NCBI GenBank assembly: GCA_907163375.1
Contig: CAJQUW010005700.1
Span: 1 to 64,000, forward strand
DNA from: Prostheceraeus crozeri
Taxonomy: Eukaryota > Platyhelminthes > Polycladida > Euryleptidae
Direction: 5' to 3'
Length of the DNA: 64,000 nucleotides
Part shown: in pieces, positions 49,026 to 60,579 of the stretch
How positions within the stretch are numbered: position 1 is the stretch's first letter
Layout: the number at the start of each line of letters is the position of its first letter
The notes under the pieces: generated by a model
The model's database searches: none
Seen by the model: only the letters and a program-made list of their open reading frames with translations
Told to the model about the DNA's origin: nothing
Translations under genes and position numbers: made by a program

Positions 49026-51530
49026 TCAGTGAATTAGGCTTAACATCATGTGCCATTTCTAAGGCTCTTTGTCTCATCGCACATCGCACAGCCGACAAAA
49101 CAGCAATTTCCCTCTATTGCCGTAATGCTTTTTTTGCCACGATAAGGACCGCACTAAAATGGGTTCAAATTTAGACATCCACTTCTCATCTAGGCCTTTT
49201 AAACAATTAAATATTCTTTAGAACATAAGCTTAGTAAGGATATATGGGTAGAGTGTCGACTCAAAAAAAGTACCTATATAAAGTGAAAATTTTTATATTA
49301 AAATATTCAGTTTTTGGCGGAGATTACGTTCCCGCTGTTCCAAAAATTATTTGAGCAGTTTTAAAAAAGTCAAAATTTTGCCAATTTATATACTACCCAG
49401 ATGACGTCCCTATAAAAGAAGCATGAAACAAGTTGGATATCAAAAGGAATGAATATTTGCCAATAAGCATCCTAACTAAGCGGAAGTAATGCTGATGAGC
49501 AAGGGAGTTTCATGATCCGTATTGTAACGGAAGTCTTCATGAAAAAATCGCGATATTATTCGCACTTTCTCGGCTGAAATTTCAAGTTTTTAATTCAATT
49601 TTCATCGGCATGATTTTGTGATTTACTAAATTCATCTTTCATTTCTTGAATCTGTATAGCGATGTCGACCCATTTACATCTTTCAAAGTTAATTGAAATC
49701 ATTGTCTTGATTCTGTTATTTTGCTCTGCAAGTGGCAGGTTGCCTGTGATAGGATCACGCGTAAGAAAATACTCTTAAAGTTGACCATGAAAGTAGTAGG
49801 AACCACTGTTGGAAAAGTCGGAATTGGAATTAATTCCATTCTTTTTCGGAATTGGAATTGGAATTGACGATATTTAAATCTATACTGGAATTGGAATTGA
49901 CCTTGATAAACCTCAATTCCACTTTTTCGATAGACCTGTGATAAATCTATTTGTACAAACATTGAAATCACAGTAGGCCTACTCGGCCGATGTGGTAACT
50001 GCACGCAGAGCTTATTGTTGAATAAAGGGTGTTAATTGTGACTTCGGTGGGCCTACAGCCCCCGGACAATGTTATTTCAACGATTAAGCAAACAATGAAA
50101 AGACAATCATCTTTGTTCAATCTGTTATCTAGTTATTTATCAAGCAAGATAATTAATCAAAATAAAGCAATTGTTGAATTTAGTTCTTGATAGGATAAGC
50201 ACACAAATTGGAGATCTACTTAATTGTTGTACACACGAAAAGCAATTGGCTTGGAAAGAGGAAAATTAACGCTGCATTAAAGGGCAGCAACCCAGCAAAT
50301 CACAATATAGACAGTGTCAACAAATTATACTAATATGATTTAATTAAAATGGCAATTACATGAAATATTATTCAACTTCCAATCACAACAATTAACAATA
50401 TTAATTTTCAAGACTATAGTTATATAGATACGATACTCAACGATAAAAGAAAAACTTTAAACTTACAGTTCACTTCTTTAATGTTGAATTCACTTCAATT
50501 CGATCGGACTCACTTATTCCAAAACAATGTCATAAATATCAGTGTCACTTATACAGTCAATCTTCCATCGCGCTCGCTGATGTGTTGCCGCATACGCTGT
50601 TGTGTTGTTGTTCGCTGGCAGGTAGTTGTTGTTGTTACTTCTGTAGTTAAGTTACACCGCGAGAACCCGGAGTTCTTCTAACAGCTACTGGAGATGTCGT
50701 ATGTGTTGTTGTTGGTAGTTGTTGTTGTTGTGTCAATTTCTCATCGTTTCTAATTAATACAAATTTTTGAGACTTGACGATAAATCCACTTTCTTTTGAA
50801 AATTGAAAGAGTTTCCTTTAATCTCTGCTCGTTAGCTTTCGACCCGACCACATTTCGTTCTTATCACGGAATTTTTAATCTCATTTTTTTAACATAGACC
50901 GTTAATCAAATTTCATGATATCATTTTTATCGTCGTTTTTTCTTTCATCAACAATCACGCTATTCGCACACTGAATTTCCTTCTTCTGTCAATTTATTAG
51001 TCGATTTATTCGCATCTCATCTCTCTCTCAGCGTTTGATTCTTTGCTGACTGTTATCTCTCTTTTCTTTTTTTCGTGAGATACGATACGAGTATTGAATA
51101 TCTCGTTTACGAAACGAAAATGGCGTAGGCTGACCGGTTACATATATGAATGTACACAAGAAAGATGAACTATGAACCTGAGAACGAACATAGGAACGAC
51201 GCAGGGAACAGAACACAGGAACAACGAGGATAGGATAAGGGCACATGGGTTAAATTGAAACGAATAAACGTTAGATACATTAAGATAAGACACCTTACGC
51301 GACATGCAATTATCGGAATCGAATCTTATTATGGAATTGGAACTGAATTGTTTCGACTGGAATTGGAATTGAAATTTCTGCTCTGGAAATAGAATTAAAA
51401 TAATTTCAGTGGAATTTATGGTAGGATTTTATCGAATTTCTAATTTAACAAACATTAAATCTCCAAGTCTGTCATGACACTCAGAATCTGTAAAATGCAA
51501 TAATTCCTTCTGCATTGCAATCATGATCAC
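49026..51530. other. Anonymous stretch with GGAATT and GTT low-complexity clusters
   Basis: No gene recognised. GGAATT repeats, many as GGAATTGGAATTG, cluster at about 49812-49925 and again at 51325-51420. GTTGTT microsatellite-like runs lie at about 50600-50735. The open frame over the GGAATT cluster is an artefact of the repeat. Confidence 0.5.
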
Positions 51531-52160
51531 TCAATTCCGTGGCAATTTCTTCAAAACTGCAAAAAATTTGCTTATCTCACACTTGCGAACAATTTTGCCA
51601 ATTATATCCCCCTCGAGTTCATTTAATAAAATCGAAACATGTGCACACATTGTGGATTTAATAAATGCGGAGTTACCTACTCTAAGATTTAGAATAATAA
51701 TTTTATTTTGGTTCGTTTTAATTTTCAAATGTTGATGAAAGATCTGTAACACAATTTTTGACATTCCGTTGATGAGGCGCACGTCGGCGTTGTGGGGGAG
51801 TATGACCGCCCTCGGTGTTAATAAATTATTTATCATATAATCTGTGGTATAAACTCCATTCATGGCGATATCCAGCTTGTTTTTCTCTGCAGTAATTGAA
51901 AGACTCTTAGGTTTAATTTCATTACAGAAATTGTCACAGCATGTGCCGCAATTAGTAAGACCATTTAACCTGAGAATCATAGCACGAATGCCAATTAAAT
52001 CGCAATAGCTGGTATAAATTCCGTTATGATATCTCAATTGCTTCTCCACATTCGATCAATTCTAATGGGACTATGAAAGTTCTGGAAATTTTATCGCTGG
52101 CATCCCCAGTCTTCGGTGATGAAGGATAGTCATTAAGGATCAGCGATTCACATAGATTAT
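51531..52160 (-). pseudogene. Decayed unidentified reading frame
   Basis: A 172-codon minus-strand frame (start 52049, stop 51531) has balanced, protein-like composition, with a CGTCCDNFCNEIKPKSL stretch and a hydrophobic-patterned second half. Immediately upstream, in another frame, about 45 residues are also protein-like (SSPKTGDASDKISRTF and VPLELIECGEAIEIS) and run into the first frame at about 52040. Together they look like one gene of more than 210 codons broken by a frameshift. No family recognised; transposon or viral remnant and host pseudogene are both possible. No introns or terminal repeats were located around it. Confidence 0.35.
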
Positions 52161-54189
52161 CATTTCATGTTTTGCCTGGCAAGCACCCTAGATAAACTGC
52201 AAAGTTTTATAATAATTACATGTACCTAGTATAGTGGTGCGCATGATGTCAAAGTTATGCCTATTAACCACCCAGATTTCCTGCCAAGTTCTGTAATACC
52301 TGCCGGGCACTTTCGCTGATAAATCCTGTTTATTTTTTTCTATCTATTTTGGAGGTACTATAGATGTCTTGAGACGATCACGATCAAATGATAAATCTTT
52401 AGAAACTCAGCAATCCGTCGATTTTATTTTCTGCTGCATAAAAATGAAAACCATGCTGGCAGGACAGTGTATTTCACATTTTTACATTTCTCGAAAGACA
52501 AAATACAAAAATAGCGACAGAGTGTTCAGAGGAAAACTGCTGATGAAATATCACTTTTGTTTGTAAACAAAAACTGATTATCTGCAAAAGACAGACATCA
52601 AAAAATATTGTTCATGGAGATAAAAACGAGCATTTTTACAGACATTTTCAAGACAAAAGCAATCAAAAATACAGAAAAAGAGAAGGTATTGTATTGCCAA
52701 TGCAAATTGCAGAAAATTAACAAGCGCTATAGATCACTAAAATCTCTACAATGCGCCGCAGTACAATACATACAACCATGATATGTGCAAAAATGGCTCC
52801 GATCCAAACACGATCGCCCAACTGATATACCGAGTTACTTCAAGCACGTTTGAAGACTATAAATATGTTTATCGCAAATTTTTCCGATGAGCACTTGACA
52901 ATTCCACGGATGTAAAACAGAATCATGGACTTATGATGCATAAGGACACTACACGAGAATTACAGCATATTGGTCTGGTTTGACTACTCTTTGTTGGCTA
53001 CTTATCTATGGAAATCCTCTCGTCCCTATCGAGATATCTACTCTAATTATCCTTTTTGATTACATCTGTTGAAATTTGATGGAGTTTCTATGAGGAATCT
53101 CTTAGCAATCATAATTCAATTTCACAGTATGTTACAATGAAAAGTAATTTGACATGGATTGACATGATGTTATTTGTTTGCTATATGGCTTGCATACATC
53201 AATAAACATTCATGATGACATCGTTCCAGGAACTCATTTTTCCTAACGAAGAAGCGAAATTTGACTGAAGACTAAAATCTCACTTTGGATCGTATGTGAT
53301 CATAGAAATCAATTTCACTTGAATGTCTAAGTCTGTCTAAACCACGTTTCGGTAGTTGAGGCGCACAATTCGAAGCGGGGGTATCAGATCCATCTCTGTG
53401 CACATGGTAATGAATGTCCCTCCTTGGGAATTGAACGGCGAGGACATATTCATACTTTAGAAGAATTGTTGCGGCGCTTAAATTTCGAATGCTCTATCTG
53501 TGCTTATTTTCGTTGATTCTTTTCACTTGTAGACCGACTGGGCTTGATATTTGTTCAACCACTTATTCGTGAAAATGTGCATGATGACAAATATACGACT
53601 ATCATCATCACAGTATTATGCATGTGAGTTTGCAACCAGCTGTAAGTTACTAATTCATGTTGTGTCCTAAACATCAGTCATGATAATAAATCTTTACAAA
53701 TTTCGCCTTTCTATTAGAGATAACAGTGAGAAAACTGAAAAATTGAGTTTCATATGAATTTGTAATGATTGGTAGTAGGAGGAGCTCCATTATCCCAATA
53801 AACAGCTTAATAGAAAACGAACGCTTCATTATGGTAATACACATGCCTAATGCAACTTTGAGTTGCAATATCACAAATTCAGTTATCGAGATGAAAGGAA
53901 TTTTAAATAATTTTACATTCAGTTTCATTTCGTTGCAAGTCTAAAACAGTACATGTAAGCAGTTATAAAAATAAATCTTTTACAATGCTTGCGAACATTT
54001 GTAGAATTACGAGTACATAACAGCAAAAGATACGAAAAAACAGCAATCGAATTTGTTTGATTGAATACAATGCGATAGACAACATGGCGCATACTGAAAT
54101 GGTAAAAGAAGAAAAGAAAAAAGAGATGAAATAGGATATAGGAAAAGAACCAAAATGTAGGCACTATGGTGAAACAACAGATCATTGGG
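52161..54189. other. Anonymous stretch downstream of the kinesin gene
   Basis: No gene or repeat recognised. Part of it nearest 54190 must be the 3' untranslated region of the kinesin; I could not fix its polyadenylation site. Confidence 0.45.
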
Positions 54190-54318
54190 CTATTTCTTGC
54201 TAACATTTGCTTTAGCTTGACCTAATGCGACTTGTCGCGCATTCGAACCAAACTGTAGAGTACTGATTGTCTCCTGAGCATTGCTAGCGTCGGATCGCAC
54301 ATTGACGAATAGACAAGC
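54190..54318 (-). CDS. Kinesin, last coding exon (C-terminal end of motor)
   Basis: Minus strand, following an acceptor TTTTATTTCAG. The exon encodes 42 residues and a TAG stop. It starts ACLFVNVRSD, carries the end of the kinesin motor core (ETISTLQFGSNARQVALG) and finishes QAKANVSKK. The motor therefore sits at the very C-terminus, as in kinesin-14 (minus-end-directed, spindle or organelle transport). The phase joins exactly to the exon at 57085-57180. The exon is too fragmented for simple frame tracking but its match to the conserved beta8/alpha6 end of kinesin motors is clear. The gene is interrupted by introns of 2,766 and 3,968 bp filled with mobile elements. Which kinesin-14 subgroup is uncertain. 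Confidence 0.9.
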   Translation of the reverse strand, partial: ACLFVNVRSDASNAQETISTLQFGSNARQVALGQAKANVSKK

Positions 54319-57084
54319 CTGAAATAAAAGGTGTATTTCTTAGTTTTTCCAAACATGCAGCTGAAACATTCAGCTTTAAAAATAATTATCAATCTAAAGA
54401 TATACAATGTTGCATGCATCATGTGATTGAGCTTGTACAATACAATCATTCTATAGCTGTGGCATATGTTTCGCTTAAGATGAATTTTTACGAATTTTGT
54501 AATAAATTCGTTAAAATAATAAAAGATAAAAATTCGTAATATTGCCACTCATGCTAAAGTTGATGTGTAATCAATTGTTATGCATGTCATATTTTCTAAT
54601 ATACATTACTCGGATCAAAACCAGTTTATGCGACAATGTTGCTATTAAAATATCAGTCTGCGATATCGGTAAAGAAGTCATTAGCTTCATTTTTAGATAC
54701 AGATATGTTAGAATGCTTGCATGCTCCTGAAGTACGATATCCCAGTAGAAAAATTGTATAACCAGATAGAAAAAAGTGCATGCTACAGCCAAGAAGAAAG
54801 GTTGTGCGTTGTCTTTGGCCTAGAAGATCTGAAATCGGATAAACGATTATGTGAAGATGTAGGATTAGCAATGTAGGCATTCGTGGTGCACTCAGCATCT
54901 AACCGATAGAAGTCATCACATGTGGCACTGTCTAAGGTGCTGTGGTCACATTTGATGGTGCCCATGTAAACATAATAATAGTAACACTTCATCTTATTGT
55001 AATGGTGCCGCACATAGGGTTGTACAATAGAGATGACAATAAAATGTACGTTAAGCTAATTGTCAGTCGATGTTACTAATGTGACTAATTGCCATCTTAA
55101 TGCTTAAATCATACTAATAGATTCAAACGTTGAGAGGTCACTTATTCAATAAAATTCTAAATGTCTCTCTTTTGTCCAAATATTTTCAGCATGCTTGGCA
55201 TCTACATGAACGCACGGTGCTCGAGTAGACCTACGTAGTCCGACACCATCTTATGTTAATTTAACAGATGGAAAATAACTGCGCGTCTTGGTGGATTTGA
55301 ACTACCGACCTATGGCACTCTAGGCCACCGCTATACCTACTGAGCTATAGACGGGCGACAGTGTGACACAGGTCCTCAATTGAAGAATCTGCGTAATCTT
55401 ATCTTAAGGGCGTTCATATTTACCTTCCATTTATTCATAAAAATCTTCATATTTCAAAAAATAGTTTCTTACAGGAAGTACCATTATAAAGGATATGAAT
55501 GCGTTGATCGTTTGCATCAATTATTTATCACTTATCAACGAATTTGTCTACAGTGCAGTTGCTATGTCTCAGAGAGAATTCAAGGCCGAAAAATAACGTC
55601 ACACCTAAAAAGAACATGGTCCCAAAAGTGTTGCTTCAGCATGTGTTTGAATTATTGGGGGGGGGGGGGCAGGGGAGGGTAAATCGCTGTAGTTCATAGG
55701 AGATAGAGGAGATTTCCATCGTGAGGAGGATTGAGTCGTGAAATCTCGATCGTTCAGTGTTTTCATGGTGGAAAAAATAAAGCACAGAGGAAGAGGTTTG
55801 AGGAGGAGGGAAGGCGTGAGTTGTGAGATGTGGAAAGCTGGAGGCGAATCAATTCAGTGCGATGAGCGGGAAGATAGAAATATAAGCCCATAAAAGCGAT
55901 GGAAACCAATCTGTGGTGAATTCTATGATCGACAGGGAGCCACCATGTGATCATGACATGATATCTGGAAAACTTAAGCTGGACTGACGGAGGTGAATGA
56001 CAGTCTGAAGACAATTACTAGTCATTTTGGGGATGCATACACATTAGGTATCACTAATTAATAGCAGTCTAGACTAAAGGTCCAGAATTTTTGTTGGACG
56101 CGGCACGGTCTCTGTGTTAACAGCCCCATAGGTTTATTAAGTTTCTGAACGAAAATTCTGAAGCGTGAGGACGCGTCCGGTGTGAATGCACCATTAGGCC
56201 CCACCTGCGGATACATCGATTCAAGTCGGTCGAGCAGTCTAACTCATCCATATTTTACTTAGATCTGGGGAATACCAAATTGCCGAAATAACGAAGTGAA
56301 TGTATTTTGATACGCTTTGTATTATTTATATAAGAAATGTACAAGAAGCAGATTAGACCAATCATATTTCTTCTAAAAGGGTCATTGTTCGATCAGCCAA
56401 TGACTCATCGATTCGTGTGTCTTATCGGGGAATCTTGCATTGTTAGGTTTTGGTCGGTGCACTGAGTTTTGAGACTTGTGCCATTACAGAGAAATTGCAT
56501 AAACGTGCACGCATTGTAATTTGACGCAAAAAATTGTAAAGTGATACATCTGACTTTATTAATGTGCGCTTGAATGGCCATATTTTTTTCAAATGTAAGA
56601 TGTGAAACATCTCTTGCATTGATATTGCAAGTCATAAGAGAAGAAGCCGAGTATTGATTCCATTTTGTAGAACAGCAAGGAGACATTGTTTTGCTGTGCT
56701 ATCAACTTCTACGAGTATCCTTATCGGATTGGCTGATCTTGCGACCACACTTGTCTGAATTCCTTGTATACATTGCTTTTGATTTCCATTTCAAGGATAA
56801 TAATATATTGTATTCTATAGGCCATTAAAAGCTGCATGAATATTATAAGTTTAATATGCTTTAGATTTGTCCGAAATGGAAACAAAAGTTATGAATTCTC
56901 TCGATAAATATTTGCTGACCAAAGAAACAGTATATTGCCTTAAAATCTGAGAAGGTCTTTGGCGTCGAGCGCCTTCTCTCGGCCGATGTACAGTGGTGTT
57001 TAATATAAAAGAAGCAGATGCTTTTTAAATATTGAAGTGAATATTTTTTCATTCGAGGAAAGACACCGCATCAGAGTCTCTTAC
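54319..57084 (-). other. Kinesin intron (penultimate to last exon)
   Basis: Donor GTAAGAG after 57085 and acceptor TTTCAG before 54318. It contains a tRNA-like sequence (55283-55354) and a 13-base poly-G run at about 55658. Other open frames in it are not supported. Confidence 0.8.
55283..55354 (-). repeat. tRNA-like sequence (pseudo-tRNA or SINE head)
   Basis: On the minus strand 72 nt fold into a cloverleaf: TAGCTCAGTAGGTA as A-box/D arm, a fully paired anticodon stem (GTGGC/GCCAT) with loop CTAGAGT, and TTCAAAT as T loop. Acceptor pairing holds at 5 of 7 positions, and single mismatches lie in the D and T stems. The loop would give anticodon AGA, but the short variable arm does not fit tRNA-Ser, and the ends mismatch, so this is a degenerate copy or the head of a SINE rather than a working tRNA gene. 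Confidence 0.5.
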
Positions 57085-57180
57085 CTTCGCATCTCCTCCA
57101 AGACTTGGTTGTAGAATGTGGGTGAGTTTACTATTTCGATAAGGGATGTGGAGCTGATTCGTTCGAAGAGCAGTGAAAAC
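57085..57180 (-). CDS. Kinesin, penultimate coding exon
   Basis: A 96-bp minus-strand exon between acceptor TATTTGTAG and donor GTAAGAG, encoding exactly 32 residues in phase 0. It reads [20 protein letters not shown] and continues with [12 protein letters not shown]. This is the alpha4-alpha5 region of the kinesin motor with the invariant YRNSKLT motif that contacts the microtubule. It continues the exon at 61149-61335 (ending SLGQ) and precedes the one at 54190-54318 (starting ACLF). No frame breaks. Confidence 0.93.
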
Positions 57181-57624
57181 CTACAAATATAAAGTTTCTT
57201 AAATTGTACGTGTGTTATGAAAATATCATTTTTCAAACTACAACTTCATTTATGAACGCATATTGTCATATTATACTTCAATTCCGATACATGAATAGAA
57301 GCTCTTTACCGCCAATGATACTGCCTTACAGAAATACTAAAACATGAATTTCTTTGTCAATTGAATTCCAGATATTTTTTCACGAATGAAATTTCCGCAT
57401 AGCATATAGAAGCCTGCACTGAAATCTGCTTATTTTCTTGAAGAGTGAATATAATGCAGTACTATTTACAATTTTTTTACTTTAATGGCTTGTTGAATAT
57501 CATCAACAACATATGATGCACAGTATGTCTTTGAAGAATTCTTCATCACTGCGAATATTACTATCTATGATCTAGTACATCAAATTTCTGTTTTACTAGT
57601 CATTCATAACAGGTAACATAAAGT

Positions 57625-58011
57625 TTCATAGTGAATCTCACTTCCGTTTGTGTCGTCTCCCCAACAAAAGATTAGCTGCTAAAAATATGTACAGTCTGTT
57701 CGCTAAAAAATATTTACAAGTCCGAGCTTTCGTGAGCAGACTCGCATTGTCAAGGTTTGGCGGGAGTGAGGGCACGTTCAACGTCTGGTATTTCATGTTT
57801 CGGTTGAGTGCTGGTATTTGCTGGTCTCAACCGAAAACATGAAATAACCAGAAGTTGAACGTGTCCTCACTCCTGCCAAACCTTGACAATGCGAGACGGC
57901 TCGCGAAAGCTCTGACTTATAAATATTTTTTAACAAGCAGACTGTACATATTTTTAGCAGCTAATCTTTTCTTGGGGAGACGACACAAACAGAAGTGAGA
58001 TTCACTATGAA
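57625..58011. mobile_element. Foldback element (387-bp near-palindrome)
   Basis: TTCATAGTGAATCTCACTTC at the left pairs with GAAGTGAGATTCACTATGAA at the right, and complementarity continues through arms of about 185 bp with few mismatches (GACAATGCGAG..., AAACCTTGACA...). The short centre is GAGTGCTGGTATTTGCTGG. It has the form of a foldback MITE. No target duplication was clear, so the family is unknown. Confidence 0.85.
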
Positions 58012-58811
58012 TTTAAATAACCTCCAGTCAGCTGCCATCAACTAACATAAAAGTTAACAAAATTATTGCAGCAGCATTATGGCTACGTGTTGTATTCAAG
58101 TAGTTGAAAAGAAAGCTGTTTATAAAAAGTCATTCCAAATTACATTAAGACATCAAAGTAATCATTTTTTTACTTATCAATAAATGCTTATATAGAAACA
58201 AAATTATTCAAAACTCAATCGTCTATCATTCACATCAATTTAATTACCTCCAAGTGTGCATAACCCTAATCGACGAATTGATTTTGAATATTTTTATAAT
58301 ATCTTTTCTGGTAGTGGTGAAGAGAGGTTATGATGTTTGATATGAAGTGTCTGCAGAAGTCCATTCCTGGTCATAGGAATAAACAAGTAAGTTTTTCTGA
58401 GTCCTTTCAATGTGCACGGCTCTGTGAATATGATGCGCGTGCGGGTTCAGATACTTCAACCATCCTTTCTCTCGATAAATTTGAATCTATGTTTCACATT
58501 AACCAACTTCTAACACCAGATTTGATAATATTCTGAATAATATCCGAGTAATAAGCATATTCATTTCAGATATTTGAGAATTTAGTAACCGATTGAAGCA
58601 ATGACAACTATGTAATCATTTTTGCAGCATTGACAGCAATATAAATCAATTTAAACTGAAGATGATAAAATATTGAGCACATTGATCCCTCGAAGAAGAT
58701 AAAAATGAATCGATCGCAAATTCAATCTCGCAACACTTTTGTACTATATTGCAAGCTACATGTGGCTTGCTCAAGTGCAAATGGGTTGTTTTCAGAAGCA
58801 GCAAGCTTTTA

Positions 58812-59694
58812 CGAGGGGTGATTGAAAAGTTCGCGGCCTGATATAGAAAAAAGCATATTTCGCATACGAGACATATTTATTTTTCGACATAATCGCCCCT
58901 ACAATCAACGCACTTAGCCCAACGGTGCCGCAATGCGCGGATCCCTTGCTGATAGAAGTCGAGCATTCCATTGTTTCGATTGTTCTTTCGACTCTGGCTG
59001 ATAGTGGTGAACCCAAGTCTCATCCATCGTAATGAACCGGTCCATGAAATTTTCAGGATCTCTTACGAACAGCGCCAGGTTGTCCCTTGAGATGAGAAAG
59101 CGGGCTCGTTTGTTCTCTGGTGTGAGCAGTCGTGGCACCCATCGAGCGGAAACTTTGTTCATGCCAAGTTCATGATGGATGATGTTATGGACACGCTCTT
59201 GTGAAATCTTCAGTTCGAAGACAATCTTTCGCTCGGTTGTACGGCGATCATCAAGAATAATCTTTTGAACATGATCGTTCACATCTTCTGTGCTCACTGT
59301 CACTGGTCTTCCATAACGGGGATCATCTTCCAAGCTCTCTCTTCCTTGCTTGAATTCTGAAGCCCACTTCTTGACTGTGGTGTAGGACAGAGCTTTCTCA
59401 CCAAGTGTTCCAACCATATCATCATGAATCTCCTTTGGTGTGAGTCCTTTCAAGCTGAGATAACGAATGACAGCTCGATTTGAAACGTGATCCATCTTAC
59501 GCAACACTTATCTGACTAACTGACTGATAAGTTAGTAACTGAAGTTAAGTAGCTGTGGTTTACCAACAGTTCACCGGATCGACTGATCACTCGTCATGCG
59601 CCGTCAGCACATTCCATTGTATCAATCCACATGTGCATAATGGCCTGGCTTTAAGCTTTCTATGTCACGCCGCGAACTTATCAATCACCCCTCG
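58812..59694 (-). mobile_element. mariner element, internally deleted
   Basis: Ends are CGAGGGGTGATTGAAAAGTT and the complement of CGAGGGGTGATTGATAAGTT, with TA on both sides (58810-58811 and 59695-59696), the diagnostic mariner duplication. At 883 bp it is about 400 bp shorter than a complete mariner (about 1.3 kb). It carries the broken transposase listed separately. Confidence 0.93.
58877..59507 (-). pseudogene. mariner transposase, deletion derivative
   Basis: The frame from 59507 encodes the N-terminal helix-turn-helix DNA-binding domain (RAVIRYLSLKGLTPKEIHDD; KWASEFKQGRESLEDDPR), the second helix-turn-helix (ISQERVHNIIHHELGM) and the first catalytic aspartate block (TMDETWVHHYQPESKEQSKQW). 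Immediately after this, at about 58966, the frame jumps: the remaining bases encode, one frame over, the conserved C-terminal end (LDFYQQGIRALRHRWAKC, stop at 58877-58879). The middle of the DD34D catalytic domain, with the second and third aspartates, is deleted, so the protein cannot transpose anything. Confidence 0.93.
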
Positions 59695-59750
59695 TATTGT
59701 GATCGAAATTTTATCGCGAGCGTAAGGGGTTTTTTCGCTCACAATGTATA

Positions 59751-59852
59751 GTTATTAGGTATGAATTTGCGGGCAGCAATGATAGAATTCCAAGGGCGCG
59801 TATCGCACGCGGAATTCTATCATTGCTGCCCTGCAAATTCATACCTAATAAC
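59751..59852. repeat. Hairpin with GGGCAGCAATG motif
   Basis: GTTATTAGGTATGAATTTGC at the left and GCAAATTCATACCTAATAAC at the right are exact complements; arms of about 42 bp match with a single extra T, around a CG-rich loop of 19 bp. Further copies of GGGCAGCAATG occur at about 60016 and 60065, the latter again in a small inverted repeat (TTGACATTGCTGCCCGG), and GTTCAAGATCTATG is repeated at 59870-59905, with its complement near 60110. The cluster 59715-60140 therefore looks like nested remains of one foldback family. Confidence 0.8.
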
Positions 59853-60207
59853 GGTATTGTTACATCTCTGTGTTCAAGATCTATGTTGTTCAAGATCTAT
59901 GTTCAAGATCGATATTCAAGATGCATCAATATCATACCGTATTTCTATGCATATATGTTCATATATAGTTTCATATCCAGGTGTTTTGAGAGTTCCATGG
60001 TCAAATAAAATTTGCGGGCAGCAATGCAGTTTTTCCTTCGTATGTCAAGCCATTGAAATTTAGCGGGCAGCAATGATAATTTGACATTGCTGCCCGGAAA
60101 TTCATGTAGATATCTTGAACATAGGATGTAACAATAGCAACTGCCTCCAGGCGACCTCTAAGAATCAGTTTTGAAATTCAATGCCTCAGGCTTTCACATG
60201 TTCTATG

Positions 60208-60313
60208 CTCCTTGCTCCTGGTATCACCATGAAAAAGGGCTTGACGGCTAGGAACCCAGTCCTCGAACAGGTGACGTGGTGAAAATAACCAAGACCAGCG
60301 AAGCACACTCTCC
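60208..60313 (-). repeat. SINE-like repeat, inverted copy A
   Basis: Read on the minus strand it matches 60469-60579 (copy B): GGAGAGTGTGCTTCGCTGGT against GGAGGGTGTGCTTCGTTGGT, then a GGGTTC box, then TTTTTCATGGTGATACCAGG against TTTTTCATGGTGGTGCCAGG. About 155 bp separate the two. Confidence 0.65.
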
Positions 60314-60468
60314 ACAATTTTGTCAGGAGCAAGCAAAGTTTTCCGTGTGCAATCTTCCTGGTTTGTTATTTGATAAATTGGTTGATATTTTTTAATAAAA
60401 CTTTTTTCAACCAGAAAGATTACGCCATAATGAGCGCGAATAGCCATGTTTTCTTCTGACACGACCGT

Positions 60469-60579
60469 GGAGGGTGTGCTTCGTTGGTCTTACTGATTTT
60501 CACGCATCGTTAGCAGTTCGAAGATTGGGTTCGATTCCCAGCTTGCAAGCCATTTTTCATGGTGGTGCCAGGAGCAAGG
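60469..60579 (+). repeat. SINE-like repeat, copy B with a tRNA T-arm
   Basis: Contains TTGGGTTCGATTCCCAG at about 60516-60532, a perfect tRNA T-arm/B-box, followed by the non-tRNA body shared with copy A. A clear A-box was not found, so the tRNA origin is likely but incomplete. Confidence 0.6.

Noticed and set aside
49699..50004. A 101-codon glutamine/phenylalanine-rich protein on the minus strand
   Set aside because: It is the translation of the GGAATT low-complexity cluster.
55283..55354. Functional tRNA-Ser (anticodon AGA)
   Set aside because: Acceptor stem has two mismatches, D and T stems one each, and the long variable arm of tRNA-Ser is missing.
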